From: Acidobacteriaceae bacterium
GTDB lineage: Bacteria; Acidobacteriota; Terriglobia; Terriglobales; Acidobacteriaceae
Direction of reading: 5' to 3'
Length of the DNA stretch: 35,135 nt
Assembly: GCA_027311125.1 (NCBI GenBank)
Contig: DAICZO010000432.1
Span: forward strand, 1 to 35,135
Below are positions 34,255 through 35,135 of the stretch, piece after piece; within the stretch, counting starts at the first letter, position 1, and every line of letters starts with the position of its first letter. The notes under the pieces are model-generated. The model was given only the letters and a program-made list of their open reading frames with translations, did not search any database and had not been told where the DNA came from. The translations under genes and the position numbers were made by a program.

Positions 34255-35135
34255 ATGAAGGCACTACTTCTCTCCGAATACAAACAACTTGCAGTGACGG
34301 AACTGGCGCTGCCGCAAGTAGCCCCTGACGAAGTACTGGTTCAGGTGGCCGCGTGTGGAATCTGCGGAAGCGATGTCCACGGATACGACGGCGCGTCGGG
34401 GCGCCGCATTCCGCCCATCGTCATGGGACACGAGGCCGCCGGTGTGGTCGCCGCAGTGGGGGATCAGGTCCGCGGCTTCCAACCGGGCGATCGTGTCACC
34501 TTCGACTCCACGGTCTACTGCGGCCTATGTGAGTTCTGTCGTCGAGGTGAGGTCAATCTCTGCGATGACCGGCAGGTCGTCGGGGTCTCGTGTGGAGAGT
34601 ATCGCCGCTCCGGAGCCTTTGCCGAGTACGTTGCCGTACCAGAGAGAATTCTCTATCGCCTGCCCGACGGCTTGTCCTTCGTCCAGGCTGCGATGCTGGA
34701 GGCTGTCGCCGTTGCGCTACATGCAGTTCGCATATCCGAGTTGCAGGGTGGAGAGACAGTACTGGTCATCGGTGCGGGAATGATCGGGCTGCTTCTGCTA
34801 CAGGCAGCGCGCGCTTCCGGCTGCTCTCGTATCCTGGTCGCGGATATTGATGCCACCCGGCTGGAGCTAGCCGCCAACCTCGGTGCGGACCAGACGCTGG
34901 AGCAATCCGGCCAACAGTTAGTGAGCGATATAGTTGCGCTCACCGCAGGACGCGGCGTCGATCTCGTGTTGGAGGCGGTAGGTCGCGGCGAGACGGTTGA
35001 TGCGGCCATCGACTGCGTTCGCAAAGGCGGCAAGGTAACACTGGTCGGCAATATTGCTCGCGAGGTGGCACTGCCACTGCAAAAAGTAGTGACCCGCCAG
35101 ATTCGTCTGCAGGGCTCCTGCGCTTCGGCAGGAGA
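34255..35135 (+). CDS. Zinc-dependent alcohol/polyol dehydrogenase, 3' end missing
   Basis: An open reading frame of 293 codons that continues past the window end. It is a medium-chain zinc dehydrogenase. Catalytic zinc ligands are C37 (CGICGSDVHG), H59 and E60 (GHEAAG). The structural zinc lobe has C89, C92, C95 and C103. The Rossmann motif VLVIGAGMIGLL starts near residue 170. The sequence is closest in feel to sorbitol/galactitol-phosphate or threonine dehydrogenases; the substrate is unknown. It starts at ATG 34255 with no obvious Shine-Dalgarno sequence. Roughly 50 C-terminal residues are missing, judged by the usual family length near 345. Confidence 0.9.
   Translation, partial: MKALLLSEYKQLAVTELALPQVAPDEVLVQVAACGICGSDVHGYDGASGRRIPPIVMGHEAAGVVAAVGDQVRGFQPGDRVTFDSTVYCGLCEFCRRGEVNLCDDRQVVGVSCGEYRRSGAFAEYVAVPERILYRLPDGLSFVQAAMLEAVAVALHAVRISELQGGETVLVIGAGMIGLLLLQAARASGCSRILVADIDATRLELAANLGADQTLEQSGQQLVSDIVALTAGRGVDLVLEAVGRGETVDAAIDCVRKGGKVTLVGNIAREVALPLQKVVTRQIRLQGSCASAG

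Overview
The window looks like chromosomal DNA of a free-living, Gram-negative heterotroph, most plausibly an acidobacterium of the Terriglobales type (Granulicella, Edaphobacter or Terriglobus relatives). This is inferred from a very large TonB-dependent receptor with an N-terminal carboxypeptidase-regulatory-like domain, several Tat-exported enzymes, outer-membrane proteins ending in phenylalanine, moderate G+C and separately regulated polysaccharide-degrading genes. No rRNA, tRNA, CRISPR array, insertion sequence or phage gene was seen.

Layout. (1) Positions 1-6298 (+): an operon for carboxylation-dependent breakdown of guanidine or urea. It holds the tail of UAAP1, then UAAP2, a biotin-dependent urea/guanidine carboxylase and allophanate hydrolase. 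(2) 6350-8312: an exported glutathione-peroxidase-fold protein without catalytic cysteines (-), divergent from a LysR regulator (+). (3) 8743-13602 (+): a giant TonB-dependent receptor with a strong terminator, then an exported metallo-beta-lactamase-fold hydrolase. (4) 13653-15845 (-): a secreted parallel beta-helix glycosidase with PKD and PA14-like domains. (5) 16166-19820 (+): a sulfide:quinone oxidoreductase-type flavoprotein, a coupled 59-residue small protein, and an MscS-type channel. (6) 19842-22477: a Tat-exported amidase (-) and an exported orphan (+). (7) 22569-26501: a ROK regulator (-) divergent from a Tat-exported GH2 glycosidase (+). (8) 26649-27443 (-): an IclR regulator. (9) 27692-32219 (-): a respiratory operon whose transcription order is a Cyc2-like fused cytochrome-porin, a Rieske protein, and a cytochrome b carrying four c-type cytochrome domains, closed by a clear terminator. 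(10) 32716-35135 (+): a class III aminotransferase and a zinc alcohol dehydrogenase cut by the window end.

The most notable part is region 9. An outer-membrane monoheme porin, a Rieske protein and a b6f-spaced cytochrome b with a tetraheme tail sit in one tightly spaced operon. That suggests an electron route between the cell surface and the quinone pool. Perfect TGTGA-N6-TCACA (CRP/FNR-family) palindromes lie upstream of both this operon and the sulfide:quinone oxidoreductase, so the two electron-input modules may share a regulator. All functional calls come from reading motifs by eye; no database search was run.
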